A stretch of DNA of 64,000 nt from Pseudoalteromonas sp. R3 (GTDB taxonomy: Bacteria; Pseudomonadota; Gammaproteobacteria; Enterobacterales; Alteromonadaceae), in NCBI RefSeq assembly GCF_004014715.1, contig NZ_CP034835.1:1426001-1490000 (forward strand), read 5' to 3'. The position numbers and the translations under genes are program-made. A model generated the notes under the pieces. That model did no database searches. It was not told the origin of the DNA and was given only the letters and a program-made list of their open reading frames with translations. This document shows, one piece after another, positions 54,740 through 63,593 of the stretch. Each line of letters begins with the position of its first letter. Position 1 is the first letter of the stretch.

Positions 54740-55717
54740 ATGGGACGCTCAGGGTTTACGCTGGTAGAGTTACTGATCTCCATGTTTATTGGCGCTTTGT
54801 TATTGGGTGGCGTAGTCACAGCGTATGTCAGTATGAAAGTAACAACACGAGATACGATGGCGATTGGCGAGCTTCAGGAGGTTGGCAGGCTGACACTGAC
54901 CTTGTTACGCCGTGACCTTGAGCAGGTTGGTTTCTGGGGCACCTTTTATGATAAAGGCCTGACCACGATTAATTCAACCAGTCCAGCGAATCCAACGAAC
55001 GATTGTTTTGGCGGTCTCAATAATGGTAGTTTTCCCAATGCGGTACAGACGAACTTCCGCTCTATCTACGCGGAGCAAACAAGTGGTGCGGCGTTAGATT
55101 GCATCTCAGGGGCGCGTAACAATACAGAGGTGTTACAGCTTAAGTTTCTCGAAGGAAGGCAAATTACAGATTTCGGCGATGTTGAAGACAATCGTTACTA
55201 TTTTATTGCACAGCAAGAACAGGGCACCTTTGTCGCCGGGGATAGTTTTGCTGGCATGCCGACTAACAACGCTACGTTGTGGCCCTACAGTCATCATGTT
55301 TACTATATCGAAGAGCAGCAAATTCAGATCAATAGCAAAACTATCACCACTCCAATCCTGATGCGCAGAAGACTGACCGTGAGTGGCGGGATGACCACAG
55401 AAGCTGTGATTGAAGGGGTCGAAGATATTCGCTACCTGTTTGGACTGGACACCAATGGTGACAGCCGCGTAGATACTTATCGTAGTACACAAGATATGAC
55501 CGCTGGAGACTGGGAGCGCTCAGGTGGGATTCTGACCGTGCAGATCATCGCATTAGTCAGAGTACTTGAGGCTGATGCGGATCTGGAATTGAAAAGCCAG
55601 ACTTATACCCTGGGCAATGACCCGGACAGACGAACCCTGACCTTTAATGACAATTATCGTCGGACGGTGTTCTCGACCACAATCCAACTCTATAACATGG
55701 GAATTTCAACATGGTAA
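54740..55717 (+). CDS. pilW: Type IV pilus minor pilin PilW
   Basis: 325 residues with prepilin leader MGRSG followed by FTLVELLISMFIGALL. Mature Glu at +5 is present. The long C-terminal domain (about 60-325) is mostly beta. It contains SGARNNTEVLQLKFL, and DTNGDSRVDTYR that may bind calcium (D-x-N-x-D-x-x-x-D). PilW forms the priming complex with PilV, PilX and PilY1. It starts one base after the pilV stop codon and overlaps pilX by 7 bases. Confidence 0.9.
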   Translation: MGRSGFTLVELLISMFIGALLLGGVVTAYVSMKVTTRDTMAIGELQEVGRLTLTLLRRDLEQVGFWGTFYDKGLTTINSTSPANPTNDCFGGLNNGSFPNAVQTNFRSIYAEQTSGAALDCISGARNNTEVLQLKFLEGRQITDFGDVEDNRYYFIAQQEQGTFVAGDSFAGMPTNNATLWPYSHHVYYIEEQQIQINSKTITTPILMRRRLTVSGGMTTEAVIEGVEDIRYLFGLDTNGDSRVDTYRSTQDMTAGDWERSGGILTVQIIALVRVLEADADLELKSQTYTLGNDPDRRTLTFNDNYRRTVFSTTIQLYNMGISTW

Positions 55718-56205
55718 TGGCGCATAAACAGCAGGGCATGGTGCTGATTGTTTCTATGGTCCTTATTGTGGCCGTGATGAGCGTCGCTGTGACCCTGATG
55801 AGTAGCAGTACTATAGATATTAAAGTGACAAATGCCGCGCAAGAGCGTGAAGCTGCCGAGGCATTGTTGATGGGAGAAGTACAGCGCATTATTTCACAAG
55901 AGAAAGTACTGTTTAACGAAAGTGTTTTTCATGCCCGTAACGGCCAGTTTGAAAACGATGCAGGAGAGATGGTTGGCCGGGTGATCCGCAATGATGAAGA
56001 AATAGAACTGGAAAGCCTGCAAGCCAACCTCAACAGCGGTCAGCTGTTACTGGAGTGTCCGCGTGTTTTTAACTTCACTGCTGGACTAAGCTGTGTGATC
56101 ACTGAAGTGGAAAGTACAGTGCAATATGGTGACCAAGCTCAGCATCAGGTGACCGTTGTGATTGGCGTTGCGCAGGAAGCGCTTAGCAACCTGGGGAATC
56201 AATAA
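55711..56205 (+). CDS. pilX: Type IV pilus minor pilin PilX
   Basis: 164 residues. Residues 5-8 (KQQG) precede the hydrophobic MVLIVSMVLIVAVMSVAVTL and the Arg/Glu helix (NAAQEREAAEALL), typical of PilX proteins, which have a less canonical prepilin site than other pilins. The C-terminal part is short. There is a Cys pair (in LLECPRVF and LSCVIT). It overlaps pilW by 7 bases and shares the TAATG junction with pilY1, indicating translational coupling. A second ATG at 55717 could be the start. Confidence 0.85.
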   Translation: MVMAHKQQGMVLIVSMVLIVAVMSVAVTLMSSSTIDIKVTNAAQEREAAEALLMGEVQRIISQEKVLFNESVFHARNGQFENDAGEMVGRVIRNDEEIELESLQANLNSGQLLLECPRVFNFTAGLSCVITEVESTVQYGDQAQHQVTVVIGVAQEALSNLGNQ

Positions 56206-59200
56206 TGTGGTATAGACTATTAGGCTTGCTGAGTTGTATTTGTGTGTTCAGCATTCAGGCCGAGGATATCGAGTTATTTGTTAAACATGACATCTCTAAC
56301 TCAGAAAAGTCACGAGTGCTGGTTGTTTTTGATACATCGGGAAGTATGGCGTGGGATGTGAAGGATGGCCAGCGGTGCTATGAGTATCGTAGAGGGCGGT
56401 TTCGTAGCATTGATTGCTTTGATTCTTCGCAGACCAGCAAACGTTGTTACAAGGTACGTAATGGCTGGTACCAACAATCAAACTGTGGCGATAGTCGCTT
56501 AAAGGTTGCACAGGATGCGATTACAACACTGGTAGATGACAACCCAGATTTCGATATCGGCTTAATGCGACTCTATTCCAGTTCAGGTGGATATGTACTT
56601 AATGGCCTGGGTACAGATACAACAACGCTAAAAAGTAAAATTGCTAACTTGCCAGCCAGCGGCAGCACACCTTTGTCGGAAACCCTGTGGGAGGCATATC
56701 TTTATCTAACAGGTAAACGGGTTCTTTACGGGCAGGATAAAAGCGACCGTGATCGCAGTGTTGAAAGTAATGGTTATTATATTTCGCCCTTTAAGCCGGA
56801 TCCCCTGGCGCCGAAACGCTGCGACACGTCGACCAATATCATTCTGATGACAGATGGCGATCCGACCAGTGACTCAGCGCGTAATACGGATATCTATAAT
56901 AAATATGTGTCTACGTTTGGCTCTGCGCCCAGCAGAGTATCCAACAACTACCTTAACTCACTCGCTAAAGTGATGAGAGGAACACCCGAAACTCAGGTCG
57001 ATCTTTACCCCAGTACGCCGGAAGAACTGGACTTTGCCCGCACCTATACCATAGGCTTTGGTACGGGGATGTCCAATGCGGGCAAAACCTTGCTTGAGCA
57101 AACCGCTCTTGATGGTGGCGGAGAATACAAACATGCGAATACGGCCTCTGAGCTTTCTGAAGCATTGAAAGCCACCATTACTAACATTCGCGAAAAGAGT
57201 GACAGTTTTTCATCGCCTTCTGTATCAACCAGTAGCTCAGACTTGAGTCGCAGTGGAGACTCAATCTATTACACTATGTTTTATCCAGAAACCCACACCC
57301 GGTGGCGGGGCAATCTGAAAAAGCTCAAGGTGAAAGGATCTGTGATACATGGCATGGGAAGTAGTAGCCATGCCATTAATGAAGAGGGGGTTATCGCAGA
57401 TAATGTCACCACGTATTGGTCTCAGCCTGGTTCTAAAGATGGCTCAAAAGTGGGGGTCGGTGGCGTTAACTATCAGTTATCACGGCAAACAACACGCAAG
57501 CTTTATTCAGACTATGGTAAAGGCACCTTAATGTCTTTTGACTATGCCACCGCATTGATCGCTGCGGGTGGTGACTTGTCAAAATTGAGCACCATGTTTT
57601 CGGTGGATAATGCCGGTCTGTTACCTGATGTGATTGACTGGTCCAGAGGGATTGACGTTAATGATGAAAACAATAACGGCTCAACCACTGACCGACGCGA
57701 CACCATTTTTGGCGACCCCTTGCACTCAAGGCCCGTAACGCTGGATTATGGCAATGGCGACTTGCGAGTGATTGTGGGTACTAATGCCGGGTTCCTCCAC
57801 ATGTTTAAGGACAACGGCGACACCGTGACGGAGAGCTGGGCGTTTGTTCCCGGTTCCTTGCTGGACATACTCAGACCTCAAATGGTGCGCCAGGATGATA
57901 CCAAGTTATACGGTATGGATGGCCCGATAACGGTTTATTTCTGGGACAAAAATGACGATGGTAAGGTAGGTAGCGGAGAGCGCGTTTGGCTCATTGCCGG
58001 TATGCGACGTGGTGGCAACGAGTATTATGGGTTTGATATTACGTCCCCTGATAATCCTAAGTTATTGTGGGGAGGACCTATCAAAGGCGGGTCTGCGCCC
58101 TATGAGCAACTGGCTCAAACCTGGTCTAAACCTTTGGTGACTTTTATTAAATCTAAACCGGATACGCCAGTTGTTATTTTTGGTGCCGGATATGATACCA
58201 ATAAAGATAATGCGCTCTTTTCTGACGACAACGTTGGCCGGGGTATTTATATTGTTGACATAGAAACGGGTAAGCCGTTTTGGAGCCTGACTGCGGCTAA
58301 TGGTTTCTCTGGCAAGCATAGTATCGCAGCAGACCTCAGCACCGTTGATTCTGATTATGATGGCTATATTGATCGTATCTATGCTTCGGATACAGGAGGA
58401 GGTGTCTGGCGCTTTGACATGCCCGGGACCAATCCAAGCGACCGTGAAACTCCCTGGACACACTTCAAACTGGCAGATCTTAGCGGAGACACGGACAATC
58501 ACAAGCGACGGCTTTTCTACCGTCCGGTTGTAGCTCGCACCTACTTTTCTAAGGTATCAACTGAAACGGTAAATGGTCAGACGATCACTATTCGCAGGGA
58601 CATCCCTTATGAAGGGCTACTGATTGGCAGTGGTAACCGAGCCAAGCCGACGTCTACTGCTGTGCAGGATTTTCTCTATATGATTCGGGATGAAAACACC
58701 AAAACACAATCATTTAGAGGGGACAGTGTACCGGCGACTATCACATCTGCAAACCTACTGGATGTCACCAGTGACCCCTTTTACTCTCGGCTGGATGATT
58801 TTGACCAGTTTGTAGAAAAAGAAGTTGAGCTGGGTTTGGCAAACGGCTGGAAGTTGGAACTTGCTGATGGCGAAAAAGCGATGGCGGCAGCAACCATTGT
58901 CGCCGGTGTTGCCTATTACACAACTTTTACGCCTGCCAGTGTCGAGATAAACGAGTGTTCTATCACTGCGGGCAGGGGAAGGTTATATGCGTTGCACCTG
59001 AACTATGGTATGCAGATGTTGGATCTGAGAAGTTTTCAGACTACCGCAGAAGTGCCGGATACACCCAGAGTACACTATAGCGAACATACCAATGAGGATG
59101 GCAGTACCACAATTAAAGCGCAGCTGATAAGTCCTATTGTGACTGAGAACAGTGACGATGTTATAGATGGCAAGATCCGGCTGGTGGAACCCGATGCTGC

Positions 59201-59324
59201 CGAGCCATATAGAAAGTCAGACGGCGGTGTCGGTGGTGTAACTGGTGAAAATGACGTACAAATCGAAATGCAAACTCGGTTATTGTACATATACAAAAAA
59301 GAAGAGCATGATGAAAAGAACTAA
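56205..59324 (+). CDS. pilY1: Type IV pilus tip adhesin/biogenesis protein PilY1
   Basis: 1039 residues with an N-terminal signal peptide (cleaved near IQA-E20). A von Willebrand factor A-like domain spans about 35-330, with the MIDAS DTSGSM at 43-48 and LMTDGDPTSDSA near 215. A cysteine loop insert follows the MIDAS: RCYEYRRGRFRSIDC (57-71) and RCYKVRNGWYQQSNC (80-94), two copies with identical Cys spacing. The C-terminal PilY1 beta-propeller (about 490-960) has IAGMRRGGNEYYGFDIT, IFGAGYDTN and calcium-binding-like loops DKNDDGKVGSGE and DSDYDGYID. PilY1 tips the pilus, senses surfaces and binds calcium. It is coupled to pilX upstream and overlaps pilE downstream. Confidence 0.95.
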   Translation: MWYRLLGLLSCICVFSIQAEDIELFVKHDISNSEKSRVLVVFDTSGSMAWDVKDGQRCYEYRRGRFRSIDCFDSSQTSKRCYKVRNGWYQQSNCGDSRLKVAQDAITTLVDDNPDFDIGLMRLYSSSGGYVLNGLGTDTTTLKSKIANLPASGSTPLSETLWEAYLYLTGKRVLYGQDKSDRDRSVESNGYYISPFKPDPLAPKRCDTSTNIILMTDGDPTSDSARNTDIYNKYVSTFGSAPSRVSNNYLNSLAKVMRGTPETQVDLYPSTPEELDFARTYTIGFGTGMSNAGKTLLEQTALDGGGEYKHANTASELSEALKATITNIREKSDSFSSPSVSTSSSDLSRSGDSIYYTMFYPETHTRWRGNLKKLKVKGSVIHGMGSSSHAINEEGVIADNVTTYWSQPGSKDGSKVGVGGVNYQLSRQTTRKLYSDYGKGTLMSFDYATALIAAGGDLSKLSTMFSVDNAGLLPDVIDWSRGIDVNDENNNGSTTDRRDTIFGDPLHSRPVTLDYGNGDLRVIVGTNAGFLHMFKDNGDTVTESWAFVPGSLLDILRPQMVRQDDTKLYGMDGPITVYFWDKNDDGKVGSGERVWLIAGMRRGGNEYYGFDITSPDNPKLLWGGPIKGGSAPYEQLAQTWSKPLVTFIKSKPDTPVVIFGAGYDTNKDNALFSDDNVGRGIYIVDIETGKPFWSLTAANGFSGKHSIAADLSTVDSDYDGYIDRIYASDTGGGVWRFDMPGTNPSDRETPWTHFKLADLSGDTDNHKRRLFYRPVVARTYFSKVSTETVNGQTITIRRDIPYEGLLIGSGNRAKPTSTAVQDFLYMIRDENTKTQSFRGDSVPATITSANLLDVTSDPFYSRLDDFDQFVEKEVELGLANGWKLELADGEKAMAAATIVAGVAYYTTFTPASVEINECSITAGRGRLYALHLNYGMQMLDLRSFQTTAEVPDTPRVHYSEHTNEDGSTTIKAQLISPIVTENSDDVIDGKIRLVEPDAAEPYRKSDGGVGGVTGENDVQIEMQTRLLYIYKKEEHDEKN

Positions 59325-59664
59325 TCGTACAGTATTGGGATTCACTCTGATTGAGCTGATGATCACCATCGCAATCCTGGGTATTTTAGCCAGCATTGCT
59401 TACCCCAGTTATTCATTGTATGTGAAGCGTGCAGCCAGAGCTGAAGCTGCATCCACTTTGCTTGATGCTGCGAACAAACAGGAACAGTATTTTGTGGACA
59501 ACCGGCAATATGCCAGCACATTAGCTGAGCTGGGATTGCAAACCACAACGGAGAATGATTATTTTACCCTGACCATAGCACTGGGTGCGAACCTCAATAC
59601 CTTTACAATTACGGCCACGGCATCGGGGGCCCACTTGAGGACGATCCCGATTGTACAACCCTAA
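59308..59664 (+). CDS. pilE: Type IV pilin-like PilE, C-terminus frameshifted
   Basis: The frame starts at ATG 59308 (or 59311) inside the end of pilY1. It has the prepilin leader MKRTNRTVLG then FTLIELMITIAILGILASIAY with Glu +5, and the conserved helix and NKQEQYFVDNRQYASTLAELG. The frame as given ends at 59664 (ASGAHLRTIPIVQP). Adding one G or C in the GGGGGCCC run near 59626-59633 would give ASGGPLEDDPDC and continue as TTLTINNLNI...TADQCWGR to TGA 59732, a normal pilin end of about 140 residues. So a one-base loss in a homopolymer is likely, either a sequence error or a recent mutation. PilE is the last operon gene. The missing part would hold the disulfide Cys pair. Confidence 0.88.
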   Translation: MMKRTNRTVLGFTLIELMITIAILGILASIAYPSYSLYVKRAARAEAASTLLDAANKQEQYFVDNRQYASTLAELGLQTTTENDYFTLTIALGANLNTFTITATASGAHLRTIPIVQP

Positions 59665-59901
59665 CCATCAATAACTTGAATATTCGGGGTAGTACAGGTA
59701 ACTTCACCGCAGATCAATGTTGGGGGCGATGATCACTGCGATCTAGCCAGATGCAGGTCCTGTTTTCATTCTCATGTTGACTCAGATTTAATCACCGTGC
59801 ACTGTGCCTGAATGAGCGCGTTGTGCAAAGCGCATTCAATATGAGTTATTGTACAGAGTTGGCCAATAAGGTTAGCTCAATTTGAAGGGACAAATATGGC
59901 G

Positions 59902-60417
59902 CTAATGGCATTTTGTCGTTTCTCTGAGTCTGCTTCGACCTACCACACTGACAGACAAAGCCAGCCCGATAGGATCTCCGCGAAGGCGTCTGGCACAGTA
60001 AACAAAGGTACCATTACCAAATCCTCTTAAAGTCCCTGTGTGTTTAAAGGTTATCGCTTTTCTGGGGTATTCTAACGTGTCGCTGGTCGTGATCCCCGAC
60101 AATACCATTAGCTTGATATCTCCGTTATCGAACTGAGCGCGATCCTGATAATCGGTGAAAACAGTCAGCTCCTTGTGCCACTGAGTTGTACAGTGGCCGT
60201 TGACTAATGGACACATAGTGACAGGTGCATTGTGTGTGATAGCCAGCAACCTCGATAAGGTCAGGTGACGGTCGATGTTCAATAGCGCAGTTTTGGGCCT
60301 GTCTAATTCGGTCAGTGTGTGTATGGCAGGGGCCGAGAGTAGCACCATAACACCAAACAGCGCCATGCAAATGATCAATTCAAACAGGGTAAATCCGAAG
60401 CAGTTCCTTACATTCAT
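59902..60417 (-). CDS. FimT/GspH-like pseudopilin
   Basis: 171 residues from the ATG at 60417 (an ATG at 60435 is also in frame). The prepilin signal MNVRNCFG precedes FTLFELIICMALFGVMVLLSA with Glu at +5. It continues as a GspH/FimT-like domain (about 45-165): LSRLLAITHNAPVTMCP and a Cys pair near CPLVNGHC. FimT proteins are minor pilins; in some species they bind DNA for uptake. It is encoded on the strand opposite the pil operon and has no clear terminator on its 3' side. It is similar in class, not closely in sequence, to the next gene. Confidence 0.8.
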   Translation of the reverse strand: MNVRNCFGFTLFELIICMALFGVMVLLSAPAIHTLTELDRPKTALLNIDRHLTLSRLLAITHNAPVTMCPLVNGHCTTQWHKELTVFTDYQDRAQFDNGDIKLMVLSGITTSDTLEYPRKAITFKHTGTLRGFGNGTFVYCARRLRGDPIGLALSVSVVGRSRLRETTKCH

Positions 60418-60591
60418 GAGTATGCATCCGTGCATGAGTCATTATTCTAGCGTAGATGGGGAGCGCTATATCACAAGGAGTATGAATAATTATCATGGGC
60501 GGAGTTGGTAAGTATCAGTCCTTAAGCTTAATTCCGCGACCGCGGATGTACTCAGTTCAAAGACACTTATCTAAAAACCACAATGAAGCGA

Positions 60592-61131
60592 TTAATTGCA
60601 GGTGAGCTGGGTATCACCGCGATAGAGCGCAGACCCCACAACACTTATCTCTAATTGTTGATTGGCAAAGTTGGTTGCAGAAGGGCAATAGACAAAGCTG
60701 CTGGCTTGCAGCATTGCTGTGCGGCCACTTGAATCAAAGCGTAGACTGGCACTTGGAAATGACAATGCGTCGTTTTCAGGCACGCGCTCCATCACACGCA
60801 ACAGGTCATCGGCATCAGCGTTGTACGAGCCGTTGTTATTTCGGTCTAAAAACACTGTGATGCGGTTATTTTGCCAGTCGGTCAGGCAGTTAAAGTCGCT
60901 GTTGGTTTCAACCAGCGCTTGGCTTGCGGGGCAAATTACAATGATTTCATCTGTTGCAGTTGCATGTGCTCTGGCAAACGTGACAGTACGCTTGAGTTCC
61001 TGTAAGTAAGTTTCAGAGCGGGTAGAGCTTGAAATATTTGCCCCAAATGATAAGGCAATGGCAGATAGCAATCCCAAAATGGCAATCGTGACAATGAGTT
61101 CAATAAGTGTAAAGCCTCTGTGTTTTTTCAT
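60592..61131 (-). CDS. FimT/GspH-like pseudopilin (minor pilin)
   Basis: 179 residues from the ATG at 61131. The leader MKKHRG precedes FTLIELIVTIAILGLLSAIAL with mature Glu at +5. The GspH domain (about 40-178) has FARAHATATDEIIVICPAS and FLDRNNNGSYNADADDLL, with a C-terminal C-pair (YCPSATN and LTCN). It is the better conserved of the two FimT-like proteins and could serve as the FimU-type core minor pilin missing from the pilV-pilE operon. Standing on the opposite strand, it is 130 bases from glnB, with which it is divergent. Confidence 0.85.
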   Translation of the reverse strand: MKKHRGFTLIELIVTIAILGLLSAIALSFGANISSSTRSETYLQELKRTVTFARAHATATDEIIVICPASQALVETNSDFNCLTDWQNNRITVFLDRNNNGSYNADADDLLRVMERVPENDALSFPSASLRFDSSGRTAMLQASSFVYCPSATNFANQQLEISVVGSALYRGDTQLTCN

Positions 61132-61257
61132 CGTGCACAACCAAAATTAGGAATAACTACTACTTATTATAGTGCGTCTTTTCGTGTATTAATTCAATCG
61201 CTTTGTTTGCCTTGTTTTGTTGGATTGTCTAAAATCGACGCATTACCAAAGGGATAA

Positions 61258-61605
<348 letters not shown>

Positions 61606-61668
61606 TATCAATTACACTTAACTAAGCAAATTGGTATAGCGAGTCATTGAGCTCTCAAGAAAAGACAT

Positions 61669-61705
61669 AAAAACGCCGGGTACTGTAAGCAGTCCCGGCG
61701 TTTTC
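61669..61705. terminator. Bidirectional terminator between glnB and bamD
   Basis: A 15-bp interrupted stem (AAAACGCCGGG / CCCGGCGTTTT plus an inner ACTG / CAGT) with A and T tracts on both sides, located between convergent stop codons. Confidence 0.93.
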
Positions 61706-61725
61706 AATTGTTCTGTGAAGTATAT

Positions 61726-62493
61726 TTATTGCTGACGTTGCTGGTTTTGCTCTTTGGCTTTACGGGCGTTGTCGCTGAGTTCCTCAAGACCAAGCATCGC
61801 GTAGCTCTTTTCCATCATCTCAAGTGCTGGAACCAGATAGCTGCTTTGTGAGAAATGTTCGACTACATACTTACCCCGATTAGCCGCAGCAAGATAGGCT
61901 TCACGCTCAAAGTAATAGTTGGCGACCTTTAGTTCATAACGTGCCATTTTGTTTAGCAACCAGGCAAGGCGCTTTTTGGCTTCCGGCACATAGGCGCTGT
62001 CAGGATAATTCTTTACCAGAGTCGACAAGTCCTGAAAAGCAACACGTGTTCGACTAGGGTCGCGGTCTGCACGGTCAATGCCAAAGTACTCCTGGAAGCC
62101 GTTTTCATCTGCCTTAATGTTGATAAGGCCCCGCATATAATACATGTAGTCAAGATTTTTATGGTTGGGGTTAAGGCGTAAAAAACGATCTACTGTCGCT
62201 AAAGCCTGTTCTGTGTTTCCTGTTTGATAAAAGGCATATACCAAGTCCATTTGCACCTGATGAGAATAAGGGCCAAATGGATAGCGTGAGTTAATGGCAC
62301 TCAACAGCTCAATAGCACGGGCATATAAGCCAGAGTCGAGCGTTTGTTTGGCGTCTTCGTACAATGCCTGCACAGATTTATTTGGTACGCGTTCGATTTC
62401 TTCTTGTTCTGGGGCGGATGAGCAGGCTGCTAATCCCAATACAGATGCGCTCAATACGATTGCGAAAGCGCGTTTTCCCAACGTCTTTATCAT
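61726..62493 (-). CDS. bamD: Outer-membrane assembly lipoprotein BamD
   Basis: 255 residues. The lipobox LGLAAC gives a lipidated Cys at about 24. The mature protein is five TPR-like helical pairs (about 35-225): VQALYEDAKQTL, YSHQVQMDLVYAFYQTGNTEQALATVDRFLRLNPNHKNLDYMYYMRGL (split in parts along 70-130) and YVPEAKKRLAWLLNKMARYEL. BamD is an essential Bam-complex part, interacting with BamA and receiving outer-membrane protein substrates such as the receptors in this window. It is divergent from rluD, the usual arrangement in gammaproteobacteria. Confidence 0.96.
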   Translation of the reverse strand: MIKTLGKRAFAIVLSASVLGLAACSSAPEQEEIERVPNKSVQALYEDAKQTLDSGLYARAIELLSAINSRYPFGPYSHQVQMDLVYAFYQTGNTEQALATVDRFLRLNPNHKNLDYMYYMRGLINIKADENGFQEYFGIDRADRDPSRTRVAFQDLSTLVKNYPDSAYVPEAKKRLAWLLNKMARYELKVANYYFEREAYLAAANRGKYVVEHFSQSSYLVPALEMMEKSYAMLGLEELSDNARKAKEQNQQRQQ

Positions 62494-62614
62494 TTTATTT
62501 TACTACCTTCGTTATCAGGCTAGGCCAAGTCGGCAAAACCGAGTAAACTATGCATTTATGCGATTCTAACCCAGTCGAGCATGGCTTGCACTGGTATTTT
62601 AGGTAAAGTTACAC

Positions 62615-63592
62615 ATGTCTGAGCAAATTTCTCTACAAGCCGATGTGCCAGTGGAACTGGGCGGTAAACGTCTAGACCAGATTTTGGCGCAATTGTTCCC
62701 CGATTTTTCACGTTCCAGAATAAAAACTTGGATCCTTGACGAAAAAGTCACCGTCAACGGTGACGTACTGGCGATCCCCAAGGAAAAATTGCTGGGTGGT
62801 GAAGTCGTTGCGGTGGAAACGCAAATTGAGGCTGAACGGGAGTACGAAGCGCAGGACATCGCGTTAGATATCGTTTATGAGGATGATGATATCCTTGTGA
62901 TCAACAAGCCAATGGGTCTGGTTGTGCACCCTGGCGCTGGCAATCCCAATGGCACCGTGCTCAATGCATTGTTACACCACCACCCCGAGATCATCAATGT
63001 CCCGCGTGCGGGTATAGTGCATCGTCTTGATAAAGATACAACGGGCCTGATGGTCGTGGCCAAGACCATAGTTGCGCAAACACATCTGGTGAAAAACCTT
63101 CAGGCACGTGAAAACTTTACCCGTGAGTATGAAGCGATATGTAATGGCACTATGACTGCTGGTGGCATGATAGAAAAGCCCATAGGGCGTCATGCGACTA
63201 AACGTACGCATATGGCAATCCACGAAATGGGTAAGCCCGCAATCACGCATTATCGGGTTGCCGAAAAGTTTCGGGCACACACGCGTCTGCGTTTACGTCT
63301 TGAAACCGGTCGTACCCACCAGATCCGTGTACATATGGCTTATCTTAAGCACCCGCTGGTGGGTGACCAGCTTTATGGTGGCCGTCCTTGTCCGCCGCGC
63401 AATGCGTCGCCGGAGTTTCTTGATACGCTTAGGAGTTTTAAACGTCAGGCACTGCATGCGGTAAAATTGCGTATCGCACACCCAGTCAGCGGTGAGATCA
63501 TGACCTGGGAAGCACCGATCCCGGAAGATATGCAGCAGCTTACTGCGGCATTGCGTGAAGACAGCAAGCAGAACCCACAGATAGACTATTAA
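62615..63592 (+). CDS. rluD: 23S rRNA pseudouridine synthase RluD
   Basis: 325 residues. An S4 RNA-binding domain (about 18-80: RLDQILAQLFPDFSRSRIKTWI) is followed by the RluA-type catalytic domain (about 90-310). HRLDKDTTGLMV near residue 136 contains the catalytic Asp. Other conserved parts are INKPMGLVVHPG and GRTHQIRVHM. RluD makes pseudouridines 1911, 1915 and 1917 in helix 69 of 23S rRNA. The start is supported by AGGTAAAG. The gene is followed by pgeF, one base after its stop codon. Confidence 0.97.
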   Translation: MSEQISLQADVPVELGGKRLDQILAQLFPDFSRSRIKTWILDEKVTVNGDVLAIPKEKLLGGEVVAVETQIEAEREYEAQDIALDIVYEDDDILVINKPMGLVVHPGAGNPNGTVLNALLHHHPEIINVPRAGIVHRLDKDTTGLMVVAKTIVAQTHLVKNLQARENFTREYEAICNGTMTAGGMIEKPIGRHATKRTHMAIHEMGKPAITHYRVAEKFRAHTRLRLRLETGRTHQIRVHMAYLKHPLVGDQLYGGRPCPPRNASPEFLDTLRSFKRQALHAVKLRIAHPVSGEIMTWEAPIPEDMQQLTAALREDSKQNPQIDY

Positions 63593-63593
63593 T

